11,472 bases of DNA from an uncultured Lachnospiraceae bacterium (GTDB taxonomy: Bacteria; Bacillota; Clostridia; Lachnospirales; Lachnospiraceae): positions 1 through 11,472 of the forward strand of contig CADCOL010000237.1 of NCBI GenBank assembly GCA_902803015.1. Direction: 5' to 3'. Within the stretch, counting starts at the first letter, position 1. Each line of letters begins with the position of its first letter. Both the position numbers and the translations under genes were made by a program. The notes below the pieces were generated by a model. The model ran no database searches and had not been told where the DNA came from. It saw only the letters and a program-made list of their open reading frames with translations. Shown here piece after piece: positions 5,088 to 11,472 of the stretch.

Positions 5088-6809
5088 ATGAAACGAAGAA
5101 TCTGGGCAGTTCTTTTATCCTTGTTTCTGGTATTCGTAATGGTTTTGCCTGTTAAGGCAACTTCAAACACCCCGAAAGATGCCGATAAGAATACGGAAAA
5201 AGATGCCGAAGTAAAAACAATTGACACGAAGGGTGTATTTTCCTATATTCAGGCCGGACATCTGTTTTCCTTTCTGGAAATCGAAGACGGACTTGATTGT
5301 GAGAACATCCTGGTAAATGCAAGCGGTGACGGACTTGCGTATAAAGATAACGGCAAACTTGCCAGAATCACCGAACGTGATGCAACGGTACATTATCTGT
5401 TTATCCTTGATAATTCCGGTTCCATGAAATCCTACAGCAACCGCATTTCGGATTATATGGAAGGCGTTGCGGACAATCAGGATTTAAAGGTAACCTATAC
5501 GATTGCAACTTTCGGTGAACGCTTCGATATCGTGAAAGAAAAAATGACCGATGTCGAGACTGCGAAAGAAGCGTTAAAGAACGTAAGTTTTAACGAAAAC
5601 TACACGGATCCGTATACGGCACTCAAGAGCGCTGATACCTATCTGGACGGCTTTAGCAAGTCTGCAGGCGATATTGTTTCCGTAATCTTAATTACGGACG
5701 GAGAACCCTGCTTAAAGGACCCTTCGAAGGAAGATAACTTGGCTTCCATGACGGAAAAGGTCATTGCAGGATTTACGGATGTGGTTTATTCCACCGTTAA
5801 TTTAAAGGACTGGACTCCGGTTGCGAAAAAATCTTTAACCGGCGGCAACGGCAAGGATCAGGAAATCAGATCCAATCCGGATGCCAAGAAGCTCGGCGGT
5901 GAGATGGCGGATTATTTCGATTCGTTCTATTCGGCCGAATTTGAACTGACGAGTGCTCCGGACAAGGATTTTAATTATACCCTTCAGATTTCCTTTGCCA
6001 AGGATTTAAAGGGCAATGACGTAAATGTAAACAATGCTGAGTTCTCCGGTATTCATCCCGGAAAGATCAGCGATGAAAAAGCAGAAGAACCCTCAGCCGA
6101 AGAACCGACTGAAGGAGACCCTTCCGTAGAGAATCCGAACAGCGAAAAACCTTCCGAAATCGAATCGGCGGAACCCGGTTCCGAAGGAACCAGTGAAAAA
6201 GTTCCTGCTGACGGAAAAGAAGGATTGGGCGGATTCATTGAGAATCATCGAATTGTAATTATTATTGCTGCGGCAGTGCTTCTTCTTTTACTGATTGCAT
6301 TAATCATTCTGATTATTGTGATTACGGGCATCGTAAAGAAGTCGAAGAAAAAGAAAGCAAAGAAAGCCGCAGGAGCAGGAAAGGCAGCGAAAACTGCAGA
6401 ACCTGTTCAAGCAGTCGGAGCTGAGCCAATCGGTGCAACCGTAGCGGCACCAATCGCAGCGGATTCTGTAATCGGATCCACGGCAGCGCCTTTATCGCAT
6501 ACGGAACAGCCCGGTGTCTTTATGAGAATCGAAGTTTACAGCGGACACTGCATGAATACTTCCGATACCTTCTCCTTAACGAATGCAATAACCATCGGAA
6601 GCGCTTCACAGTGCGATATCATTTTTGCAGACACGGATGTGGCTGCGGTAAATACAAAAATCCGCTATATGAACGGACAGGTCTTCATTGAGGATCAGGG
6701 AACGCCGAACGGCACATATCTCGAAGGAATGCGTATTCCCGGCAGAAACCGCTTACGCAGCGGCGACATCATATCGATTGGATCGGTTGAGTTCGCATTC
6801 AAGTTCTAA
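5088..6809 (+). CDS. Secreted VWA-domain protein with transmembrane helix and degenerate cytosolic FHA domain
   Basis: This 573-residue protein starts with a signal peptide (1-24, cleavage probable after Lys-Ala). A von Willebrand factor A domain covers about 100-285, with a full metal-dependent adhesion site: Asp108-x-Ser110-x-Ser112, Thr177 and Asp204-Gly. It should bind a metal-dependent ligand outside the cell. A Glu/Pro/Ser-rich linker (about 326-380) leads to a membrane helix (about 388-415), a polybasic patch and an Ala-rich cytosolic tail carrying IGATV (448-452) and IGSTA (462-466). The C-terminal 95 residues have an FHA fold signature, including PNGTYL at 540-545, but the canonical Gly-Arg is Gly504-Ser505 and the usual Ser-x-x-His is missing near 518-523. 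It therefore probably does not bind phosphothreonine in the usual way. It is the last gene of the operon, 35 bases after the second PP2C, with a terminator just downstream. Confidence 0.9.
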   Translation: MKRRIWAVLLSLFLVFVMVLPVKATSNTPKDADKNTEKDAEVKTIDTKGVFSYIQAGHLFSFLEIEDGLDCENILVNASGDGLAYKDNGKLARITERDATVHYLFILDNSGSMKSYSNRISDYMEGVADNQDLKVTYTIATFGERFDIVKEKMTDVETAKEALKNVSFNENYTDPYTALKSADTYLDGFSKSAGDIVSVILITDGEPCLKDPSKEDNLASMTEKVIAGFTDVVYSTVNLKDWTPVAKKSLTGGNGKDQEIRSNPDAKKLGGEMADYFDSFYSAEFELTSAPDKDFNYTLQISFAKDLKGNDVNVNNAEFSGIHPGKISDEKAEEPSAEEPTEGDPSVENPNSEKPSEIESAEPGSEGTSEKVPADGKEGLGGFIENHRIVIIIAAAVLLLLLIALIILIIVITGIVKKSKKKKAKKAAGAGKAAKTAEPVQAVGAEPIGATVAAPIAADSVIGSTAAPLSHTEQPGVFMRIEVYSGHCMNTSDTFSLTNAITIGSASQCDIIFADTDVAAVNTKIRYMNGQVFIEDQGTPNGTYLEGMRIPGRNRLRSGDIISIGSVEFAFKF

Positions 6810-6825
6810 AGGATTTAAGCATAAG

Positions 6826-6853
6826 AAAAGCACCCCGTACGGGGTGCTTTTTT
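6826..6853. terminator. Intrinsic terminator shared by the two convergent operons
   Basis: A perfect palindrome at 6826-6851 has the core CACCCCGTACGGGGTG flanked by AAAAG and CTTTT, followed on the + strand by six T residues and an AT-rich run. It ends the left operon 16 bases after the VWA stop. Read on the - strand it has a shorter T-run (TTTTCTTAT), so it should also work, perhaps less tightly, for the pot operon whose last stop is at 6889. A smaller stem (GTCTGA/TCAGAC, 6874-6889) lies between it and potD. Confidence 0.92.
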
Positions 6854-6888
6854 ATTTACCTGCGTAACTGACTGTCTGAGGCGTCAGA

Positions 6889-7956
6889 CTACTCAGACTT
6901 AACTGTCTTCCAGAGATCTGCGTACTTCGTGTCGCCTTCAGCACCGAGATAGTGGTAAGTCTCAAGATTGGAGTACTTGGTAAGATCCGGGAATGCAATT
7001 TCGGAATTGCGGATGTCTTCTTCCTCGATCAGCTCTCTTGCAGCCTCATTCGGAGTGGAGTAGGTGATGAAGTCAAAGTTCTTTAATGCGATTTCCGGTT
7101 TGCACATATAGTTGATGAATGCTTCCGCATTTTCTTTGTTCTGAGCGTTCTTCGGAATTACCCAGGAGTCAATCCATACATTGGTACCTTCCTTGGGAAT
7201 GACATATTCAAGGTCGGGATTCTCACGCTGTGTGTAAATTGCTTCGCCGGAGTAGATTACACCGATTGCAGCTTCGTTACCGATCATTTTATCTCTTACC
7301 TGATCCACAACGTATGCCTGAACGAGAGGTTTCTGCTCAATCAGCTTTTCTTTTGCCTGTTCAAGCTCCGCATCATCCAGAGTGTTCATGGAATGTCCGT
7401 CAAGCTTTAATGCAACCATGAATGCGTCGCGAACGGAATTCTGCATTAAGATTTCGCCTTTGTATTTTTCATCCCAGAGTACGGACCAGGAATCGATGGG
7501 TTCGTCAACCATGGTCTTGTTGTAAAGGATACCTACGGTTCCCCAGCAGTAGGGTACGGAGTACTTGTTGCCGGGATCGAATTCCTCGGAAGAATCCAGA
7601 TACTGTTTTCCGATGTATTTAATGTTCGGAATGTTTGCGTAATTCAGTTCTGCCAAAAGATCGTTCTCGATCATTTTCTGAATCATGTAATCGGAAGGGC
7701 AGATCACATCGTAAGTTGCAGCGCCTGCCTCTACCTTCGGATACATTACTTCGTTGGTTTCAAACTCGTCGTAAATTACTTTAATGCCGGTTTCTGCAGT
7801 AAAGCTGTCCAAAACTTCGGGATCGATGTATTCGCCCCAGTTGTAGACATAAACGACCTGCTCGTTCTTTTTTGTACAGCCGGTGAGCAGTACAGGTACA
7901 GTCAGAACGGTAGCGGTCATGACTGCGGTAAGGGTTCTTAAGAGACTCTTTTTCAT
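6889..7956 (-). CDS. potD: Spermidine/putrescine-binding lipoprotein PotD
   Basis: This 355-residue extracytoplasmic solute-binding lipoprotein delivers polyamines to the PotBC permease. The N terminus is a lipoprotein signal with LTGC and lipidated Cys27. The mature protein matches PotD: Trp40-Gly-Glu-Tyr43 near the start, Ser88-Asp-Tyr90, and Trp261-Ile-Asp263 before a run resembling IPKNAQNKE. As I recall the E. coli structure, these positions correspond to residues that hold the polyamine (Trp34, Tyr37, Ser83, Tyr85, Trp255, Asp257). The equivalent of Glu171 appears to be Asp177, a conservative change that might alter substrate preference; that alignment was done by eye. The start is well supported by AAGGAGGAG at 7961-7969. 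It is the last gene of the operon, 31 bases after potC, and it ends toward the shared terminator. Confidence 0.93.
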   Translation of the reverse strand: MKKSLLRTLTAVMTATVLTVPVLLTGCTKKNEQVVYVYNWGEYIDPEVLDSFTAETGIKVIYDEFETNEVMYPKVEAGAATYDVICPSDYMIQKMIENDLLAELNYANIPNIKYIGKQYLDSSEEFDPGNKYSVPYCWGTVGILYNKTMVDEPIDSWSVLWDEKYKGEILMQNSVRDAFMVALKLDGHSMNTLDDAELEQAKEKLIEQKPLVQAYVVDQVRDKMIGNEAAIGVIYSGEAIYTQRENPDLEYVIPKEGTNVWIDSWVIPKNAQNKENAEAFINYMCKPEIALKNFDFITYSTPNEAARELIEEEDIRNSEIAFPDLTKYSNLETYHYLGAEGDTKYADLWKTVKSE

Positions 7957-7987
7957 TTTTCTCCTCCTTGATGGTACTTCGTATATG

Positions 7988-8782
7988 TTAAGCTTTCTTG
8001 GCTTCTTTTTTGCCGTCCTTGTTGCCGGACGGAAGCGTGTTGATCAGGATTAAAAGGACAAGAACCGAAATGAAAATCAGTGTGGACAGAGCATACATTT
8101 CGGGGCTGATGCCTTTCTTAACCTGCGCGTAAATCTTCGTGGACAATGTATCGACTCCGGCGCCTTTTGTAAAGTGCGTAATGATAAAATCATCAAGCGA
8201 CATCGTAAATGCCATCAAAAAGCCGGAGAGTACGCCGGGCCAGATGTCCGGTAAAACGACCTTGAAAAATGCGTAAATCGGGGTTGCGCCCAAATCCAGA
8301 GCTGCTTCGTAATTCGAAGGATTCATCTTTTTGATTCGCGGCATAACGCTCAATATTACATACGGAATATTAAACGTGATATGCGATAAAAGTATCGTCG
8401 TAAAGCCGAATTTAAAGCGGAAGAACAGGAACAGAAGCATTAAGGAAATACCCGTTACGATATCCGCATTTAACATCGGGATGTTGGTAACACCCATAAG
8501 TGTGTTTCTGGTGAATACTTTCATTCGATCCATTGCAAGTGCGGCGATTGTACCGATGATGCAGGCAACAACGGATGAAATCAAAGCAATCATTAAAGTG
8601 GTAAGAAGAACCTGCATCATGACACGGTCATGGAAGAGTTTCTGATACCAGTTAAAGGTAAAGCCGCCCCATTTTGCACGGGATTTGGATGCGTTAAACG
8701 ATAAAACGATTAACGTAAACATCGGTAAATAGAGGAAGAGAAGAATTAAGCCTGCGTAAATGCGCTTTAAAATCTTTGTCAT
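7988..8782 (-). CDS. potC: Spermidine/putrescine ABC transporter permease PotC
   Basis: This 264-residue inner-membrane permease forms the polyamine channel with PotB. It has about six hydrophobic segments (near 9-30, 57-84, 98-121, 128-148, 183-203 and 234-250). The cytosolic EAA loop at about 159-181 (EAALDLGATP and following) docks to the PotA ATPase. The conserved FTMSLDDFIITHF run around 192-204 is typical of the PotC/YdcV side of the family. The C terminus ends in a lysine-rich tail. Its ATG overlaps the potB stop by four bases (ATGA), and a GGGGAGGG-like site lies inside the end of potB, so translation is coupled. Length and motifs are normal for the family. Confidence 0.93.
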   Translation of the reverse strand: MTKILKRIYAGLILLFLYLPMFTLIVLSFNASKSRAKWGGFTFNWYQKLFHDRVMMQVLLTTLMIALISSVVACIIGTIAALAMDRMKVFTRNTLMGVTNIPMLNADIVTGISLMLLFLFFRFKFGFTTILLSHITFNIPYVILSVMPRIKKMNPSNYEAALDLGATPIYAFFKVVLPDIWPGVLSGFLMAFTMSLDDFIITHFTKGAGVDTLSTKIYAQVKKGISPEMYALSTLIFISVLVLLILINTLPSGNKDGKKEAKKA

Positions 8783-9603
8783 AAGGCATTTCCCTCCCCT
8801 TCTTTATCGTAGATGCTCGTCACAACCATACTGATAATGATGAAGACCATCAGCACGATGGATAAGCCGGAACCTAAATTCCAGTTGGAGTTCTGGGTAA
8901 ATTCCTGTTCAATGACGTTTCCGATTAAGAGAATCTTGCTTCCGCCGAGCATTTCGCTGACAACGAAGGTGGTAAGAGAAGGTACGAAAACCATCGTGAT
9001 ACCGGAAATGATGCCCGGAACGGAAAGCGGCAGAATAATGCGTGTGAGCGTCTGCACAGGATTTGCACCAAGGTCTCTTGCGGCGTTTAATACGTTTACG
9101 TCGATTTTACTGATGACATTGTAAAGCGGCAGAATCATAAACGGTAAGAAGTTGTAAATCATACCGAATACAATTGCGGCCGGCGTATTGATGATATGCA
9201 AAGTCGGCAGATGCAGGAAGCTTAAGACGTTATTGATGACACCGTCGTTTTCGAGCAAAGTCTGCCATGCCATGGTACGAAGCAGGAAATTCATCCACAT
9301 CGGAAGGATAAAAATAAATACGATTAAATGGTCGTTCTTGGTTTTCATTCCGGAAAGAATCAGTGCAAGAGGGTATGCCAAAAGCATGCAGATTACGGTC
9401 GAAATGAGTGCAAGAATCAAAGCCAGATACAATGATTTAAAATGTTCGGGCCTTGATATATTCAATACGTTTGCAAATGTGAATGCGCCGTCTTTGTCCG
9501 TCAGTCCGTAATAGAAGACCATCACAAGCGGTATGATGATAAATGCAACCGCCCAGATGATGTAGGGAGCGGAAAGAAGTTTGATATATTTATTACTCTT
9601 CAA
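8779..9603 (-). CDS. potB: Spermidine/putrescine ABC transporter permease PotB
   Basis: This 274-residue membrane permease partners PotC. About six membrane helices are visible (near 10-32, 58-84, 92-112, 140-161, 195-215 and 247-265). The EAA loop at about 173-196 reads [10 protein letters not shown] followed by a hydrophobic stretch with LPLSVPG, the site that contacts PotA. The start codon is TTG at 9603, chosen because AGGAGG at 9613-9618 lies nine bases upstream; the first in-frame ATG would cost 27 residues, including the first membrane helix. The gene overlaps the end of potA by 11 bases, and its end overlaps potC by four. Confidence 0.93.
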   Translation of the reverse strand: MKSNKYIKLLSAPYIIWAVAFIIIPLVMVFYYGLTDKDGAFTFANVLNISRPEHFKSLYLALILALISTVICMLLAYPLALILSGMKTKNDHLIVFIFILPMWMNFLLRTMAWQTLLENDGVINNVLSFLHLPTLHIINTPAAIVFGMIYNFLPFMILPLYNVISKIDVNVLNAARDLGANPVQTLTRIILPLSVPGIISGITMVFVPSLTTFVVSEMLGGSKILLIGNVIEQEFTQNSNWNLGSGLSIVLMVFIIISMVVTSIYDKEGEGNAL

Positions 9604-10714
9604 CGCCGACTGCCTCCTCGTCTTCGCTTTCGGGTTTATTCATAATCTGAATGTTAAAAGGATCTACGTTAATGCCGACTTTCTGGCCGACCGCAAACAT
9701 GGAAGTGGAGTGTACCAGCCACTCGAATCCGTTTGCCATAACTTCCATTTCATAATGTACGCCTTTGAAAATCAAATGCGTTACAACGCCCTGGATTCTA
9801 CCGTATTTGGAAGGATCGTTTGCTGCAGCGATTTCTTCATCGGTCACATTTTCCGGAATAACGGTCATTTCCACGTCTTCGGGACGAATGACAACGTCGA
9901 CGGGTTTGTTTTCGCCGAAGTCTTTGTCCACGCAGGGGAATTTGACTCCGAGAATTTCCACGAGCTCGTCGCGAATCATCGTGGAAGAGATAATGTTGGA
10001 ATCCCCGATAAAATCGGCAACGAAAGCGTTTTCCGGTTCGTTGTAAATCATTTCGGGCGTACCGATCTGCTGAATGTATCCCTGGTTCATTACGACGATG
10101 GTATCGGACATCGTAAGGGCTTCTTCCTGATCATGCGTTACATAGATAAAGGTAATTCCAAGCTCTTTCTTTAATCGGATCAGCTCATACTGCATGTCCT
10201 GACGAAGCTTTAAGTCAAGAGCACCAAGCGGCTCGTCCAAAAGAAGAACCTTGGGTTCGTTTACGATGGCACGTGCGATGGCAATACGCTGTTGCTGACC
10301 GCCGGATAAGGATTCGGGGTAGCGGTTGCCGTAATCTTCAAGGTTTACGAGCTTTAACGCGTATTTGATTTTATCGTCGATGTAGGATTTCGATTTTTTC
10401 TTTATCTTTAAACCGAATGCGATGTTTTCGGCAATCGTCATATGGGTAAAAAGAGCATACTTCTGAAAGACGGTATTTAACTGTCTTTTGTTCGGAGCCA
10501 GTTTGGTAATATCCGTACCGTCAAAAATCACCTTGCCGACATCGGGGCTTTCGAATCCGCCGATAATACGAAGCGTAGTGGTTTTACCGCATCCGGAAGG
10601 ACCGAGCAGGGTTAAGAATTCGTTCTCTCTGATATATAAGTTCATTTCATCGAGAACCAGATTGCTGCCGTAGGATTTGGATATATTCTGAAGATCGATT
10701 AAATGCTTGCTCAT
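9593..10714 (-). CDS. potA: Spermidine/putrescine ABC transporter ATP-binding protein PotA
   Basis: This 373-residue cytosolic ATPase powers the PotBCD importer. All nucleotide-binding motifs are intact: Walker [10 protein letters not shown] at 38-46, Q-loop Gln84, signature LSGGQ at 136-140, Walker B ending Asp160-Glu161, D-loop GALD at 164-167 and switch His194. A C-terminal TOBE-type regulatory region follows from about 240, with the typical [10 protein letters not shown] stretch. The last residues are acidic. The start ATG has GAGGT at 10719-10723, four bases upstream. It lies 48 bases after the regulator stop with no terminator between them, so it is probably read from the regulator promoter. 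It overlaps potB by 11 bases. Confidence 0.95.
   Translation of the reverse strand: MSKHLIDLQNISKSYGSNLVLDEMNLYIRENEFLTLLGPSGCGKTTTLRIIGGFESPDVGKVIFDGTDITKLAPNKRQLNTVFQKYALFTHMTIAENIAFGLKIKKKSKSYIDDKIKYALKLVNLEDYGNRYPESLSGGQQQRIAIARAIVNEPKVLLLDEPLGALDLKLRQDMQYELIRLKKELGITFIYVTHDQEEALTMSDTIVVMNQGYIQQIGTPEMIYNEPENAFVADFIGDSNIISSTMIRDELVEILGVKFPCVDKDFGENKPVDVVIRPEDVEMTVIPENVTDEEIAAANDPSKYGRIQGVVTHLIFKGVHYEMEVMANGFEWLVHSTSMFAVGQKVGINVDPFNIQIMNKPESEDEEAVGVEE
9613..9618 (-). promoter_or_regulatory. Ribosome binding site fixing the TTG start of potB
   Basis: AGGAGG on the - strand (CCTCCT as printed) lies nine bases before the TTG at 9603, inside the 3' end of potA. It is the main reason for accepting the rare start codon. 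Confidence 0.75.
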
Positions 10715-10762
10715 AGTTACCTCGTGTTGATTTCCGTTTTATAGTCTGTCACCGTAAAATGA

Positions 10763-11314
10763 TTAAAATGTAGGCGGTGTAGAGATCCAGATAAATGTCG
10801 CACCTTCTTTATTTACACAATCAATGTAGTGGGATGCGGCGGGAGTGTAGTAGAAAGATTCACCTTTATTTGCTTTATAAATCTTGTTTCCCATGTGAAT
10901 GCGGATGGAACCGGAGAGTACATATCCGAATTCCTCGCCTTCGTGCGGGTTGTCGGGATAGGTTTTGCCGTTTTGCTTTAACGTAACCTTAATAGGCTCC
11001 ATCATGTTTTTCTGTGCGTTCGGAATCAGCCATTCGATTTTATTCTTTAATTCGGCATCTTCCTTTTCAAAATAGTCCGCATCGGAGAATACAATCTGAA
11101 CGTCTTCTTCGTTTGAGAAAAATTCCGGAAGAGTGGTTCCGAGTACCTGCAGAATATCCATTAAAGTAGCGATGGAAGGAGAGGTTAAGTCGCGTTCCAC
11201 CTGGGAAATGAATCCCTTGGAAAGCTCGCAGCGGTCGCCCAGTTCTTCCTGCGTAAGGCCTTTTAAAACCCTTAACTGTTTAATTTTTGTTCCGATTTCC
11301 ATTTTACGATCCAC
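10763..11314 (-). CDS. XRE-family regulator with C-terminal cupin domain, probable controller of the pot operon
   Basis: This 183-residue protein is close in size and layout to PuuR-type regulators. An XRE helix-turn-helix covers about 6-62, with LTQEELGDRCELSKGF at 20-35 holding the recognition region. A cupin domain covers about 105-180, with PHEGEEFGYVLSG (123-135) as motif 1 and a Pro158-x-x-x-His162 motif 2. Such cupins often sense a small ligand; polyamine sensing is inferred from the gene order and from PuuR. The start is uncertain: a GTG at 11314 has GGAGG 14 bases upstream (11329-11333, rather far), while an ATG at 11302 would drop four residues and has only a weak site. It is the first gene of the operon, preceded by a strong promoter and repeated palindromes, so autoregulation is likely. 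Confidence 0.88.
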   Translation of the reverse strand: MDRKMEIGTKIKQLRVLKGLTQEELGDRCELSKGFISQVERDLTSPSIATLMDILQVLGTTLPEFFSNEEDVQIVFSDADYFEKEDAELKNKIEWLIPNAQKNMMEPIKVTLKQNGKTYPDNPHEGEEFGYVLSGSIRIHMGNKIYKANKGESFYYTPAASHYIDCVNKEGATFIWISTPPTF

Positions 11315-11357
11315 GGTATTCCCGTATGCCTCCAGAAGAATGAAACTTTCTTAATAA

Positions 11358-11383
11358 TAAACTCAAAGTTTAGAAACACTAAA
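11358..11383. promoter_or_regulatory. Probable operator, copy 1, upstream of the XRE-cupin gene
   Basis: This 26-base element matches the copy at 11401 at 23 of 26 positions. It opens with TAAACT-CAA-AGTTTA, a perfect 6-3-6 palindrome, and ends with a further CTAAA half-site. It begins 9 bases downstream (in the - direction) of a second TATAAT box. The regulator encoded next to it is the natural candidate to bind it. Confidence 0.65.
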
Positions 11384-11392
11384 GAATTTCAC

Positions 11393-11420
11393 ATTATAAA
11401 TAAACTCAGAGTTTAGTAAA
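11393..11420 (-). promoter_or_regulatory. Possible second promoter of the XRE-cupin/pot operon
   Basis: On the - strand, a perfect TATAAT (11393-11398) is preceded by TTTACT (11415-11420, four of six matches to consensus) with a 16-base spacer. Its -35 and spacer overlap the second operator copy. It is weaker than the upstream promoter and might not be used. Confidence 0.4.
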
Positions 11421-11427
11421 ACTAAAC
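11401..11427. promoter_or_regulatory. Probable operator, copy 2, upstream of the XRE-cupin gene
   Basis: It contains two overlapping perfect palindromes: TAAACTCAGAGTTTA (11401-11415, arms of 7 around one base) and GTTTAGTAAAACTAAAC (11411-11427, arms of 7 around 3). It lies 43 bases from copy 1, about four helical turns, and just downstream of the predicted transcription start. Bound protein would be expected to block initiation or early elongation. Confidence 0.7.
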
Positions 11428-11438
11428 AAACAAGATAA

Positions 11439-11466
11439 ATTATACCTTTGTTTTTAGGAAAGTCAA
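11439..11466 (-). promoter_or_regulatory. Sigma-A promoter of the XRE-cupin/pot operon
   Basis: On the - strand, TTGACT (11461-11466, one mismatch to consensus) and a perfect TATAAT (11439-11444) are 16 bases apart. Transcription should begin near 11432 and give a leader of about 118 bases holding both operator copies. The region 11315-11472 shows no other gene. Confidence 0.82.
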
Positions 11467-11472
11467 CAGAAA

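Noticed and set aside
1..6809. A type VII secretion locus, in which FHA and membrane proteins can occur
   Set aside because: No WXG100 proteins, no EssC-type ATPase and no EssB/EsaA-like proteins are in the window.
6874..6889. GTCTGA/TCAGAC stem overlapping the potD stop as a separate terminator
   Set aside because: It is only six pairs long with no T-run following on either strand; the strong hairpin at 6826-6853 serves both operons.
9581..10174. A 197-codon open frame on the + strand opposite potA
   Set aside because: potA has every ABC motif on the other strand; the antisense frame is low-complexity and reflects codon use of potA.
10715..10762. An internal promoter or terminator between the regulator and potA
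   Set aside because: A TATAAA is visible on the - strand but without a matching -35 box, and no hairpin with a T-run is present.
11358..11427. Two similar repeats as a possible start of a CRISPR array
   Set aside because: There are only two copies, AT-rich and palindromic, directly after promoter boxes; operators explain them better and there are no cas genes.

Overview
This window reads as ordinary chromosomal DNA of a low-to-moderate GC anaerobic Firmicute, most likely a Lachnospiraceae-type Clostridium relative. The reasons are strong AGGAGG-type ribosome binding sites, sigma-A promoter boxes, a Gram-positive lipobox, and a zinc-ribbon/FHA protein type I associate with that group (from memory, not from a search). 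It holds two convergent blocks separated by a hairpin terminator at 6826-6853. No RNA genes, insertion sequences or CRISPR arrays were seen. Coding density is high, and no stretch over 300 bases lacks a gene.

The left block (1-6809, + strand) looks like one operon for phosphothreonine-type signalling across the membrane. In order it encodes: a membrane-anchored, repeat-rich (propeller-like) extracellular protein cut by the window edge; a soluble zinc-ribbon plus FHA protein; a PP2C phosphatase; a secreted trypsin/HtrA-like protease joined through a membrane helix to a cytosolic FHA domain; a second PP2C phosphatase; and a von Willebrand factor A (VWA) protein joined through a membrane helix to a degenerate cytosolic FHA domain. 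Gaps of 3 to 84 bases and coupled ribosome binding sites support co-transcription. A short motif, [I/Y/-]-G-x-T-[V/A/Q], recurs in the cytosolic parts of three of these proteins. The protease has a canonical FHA domain but lacks the motif, so the proteins may divide into phospho-ligands and phospho-readers. No Ser/Thr kinase is in the window; I predict one just to the left.

The right block (6889-11314, - strand) is a polyamine ABC importer operon read from right to left: an XRE-cupin regulator, then potA (ATPase), potB and potC (permeases) and potD (binding lipoprotein). potA/potB and potB/potC overlap. Upstream of the regulator is a near-consensus promoter, followed by two 26-bp near-identical palindromic repeats that are probable operators for autoregulation. 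This half is conventional. The left half is the place to look for an undescribed system.
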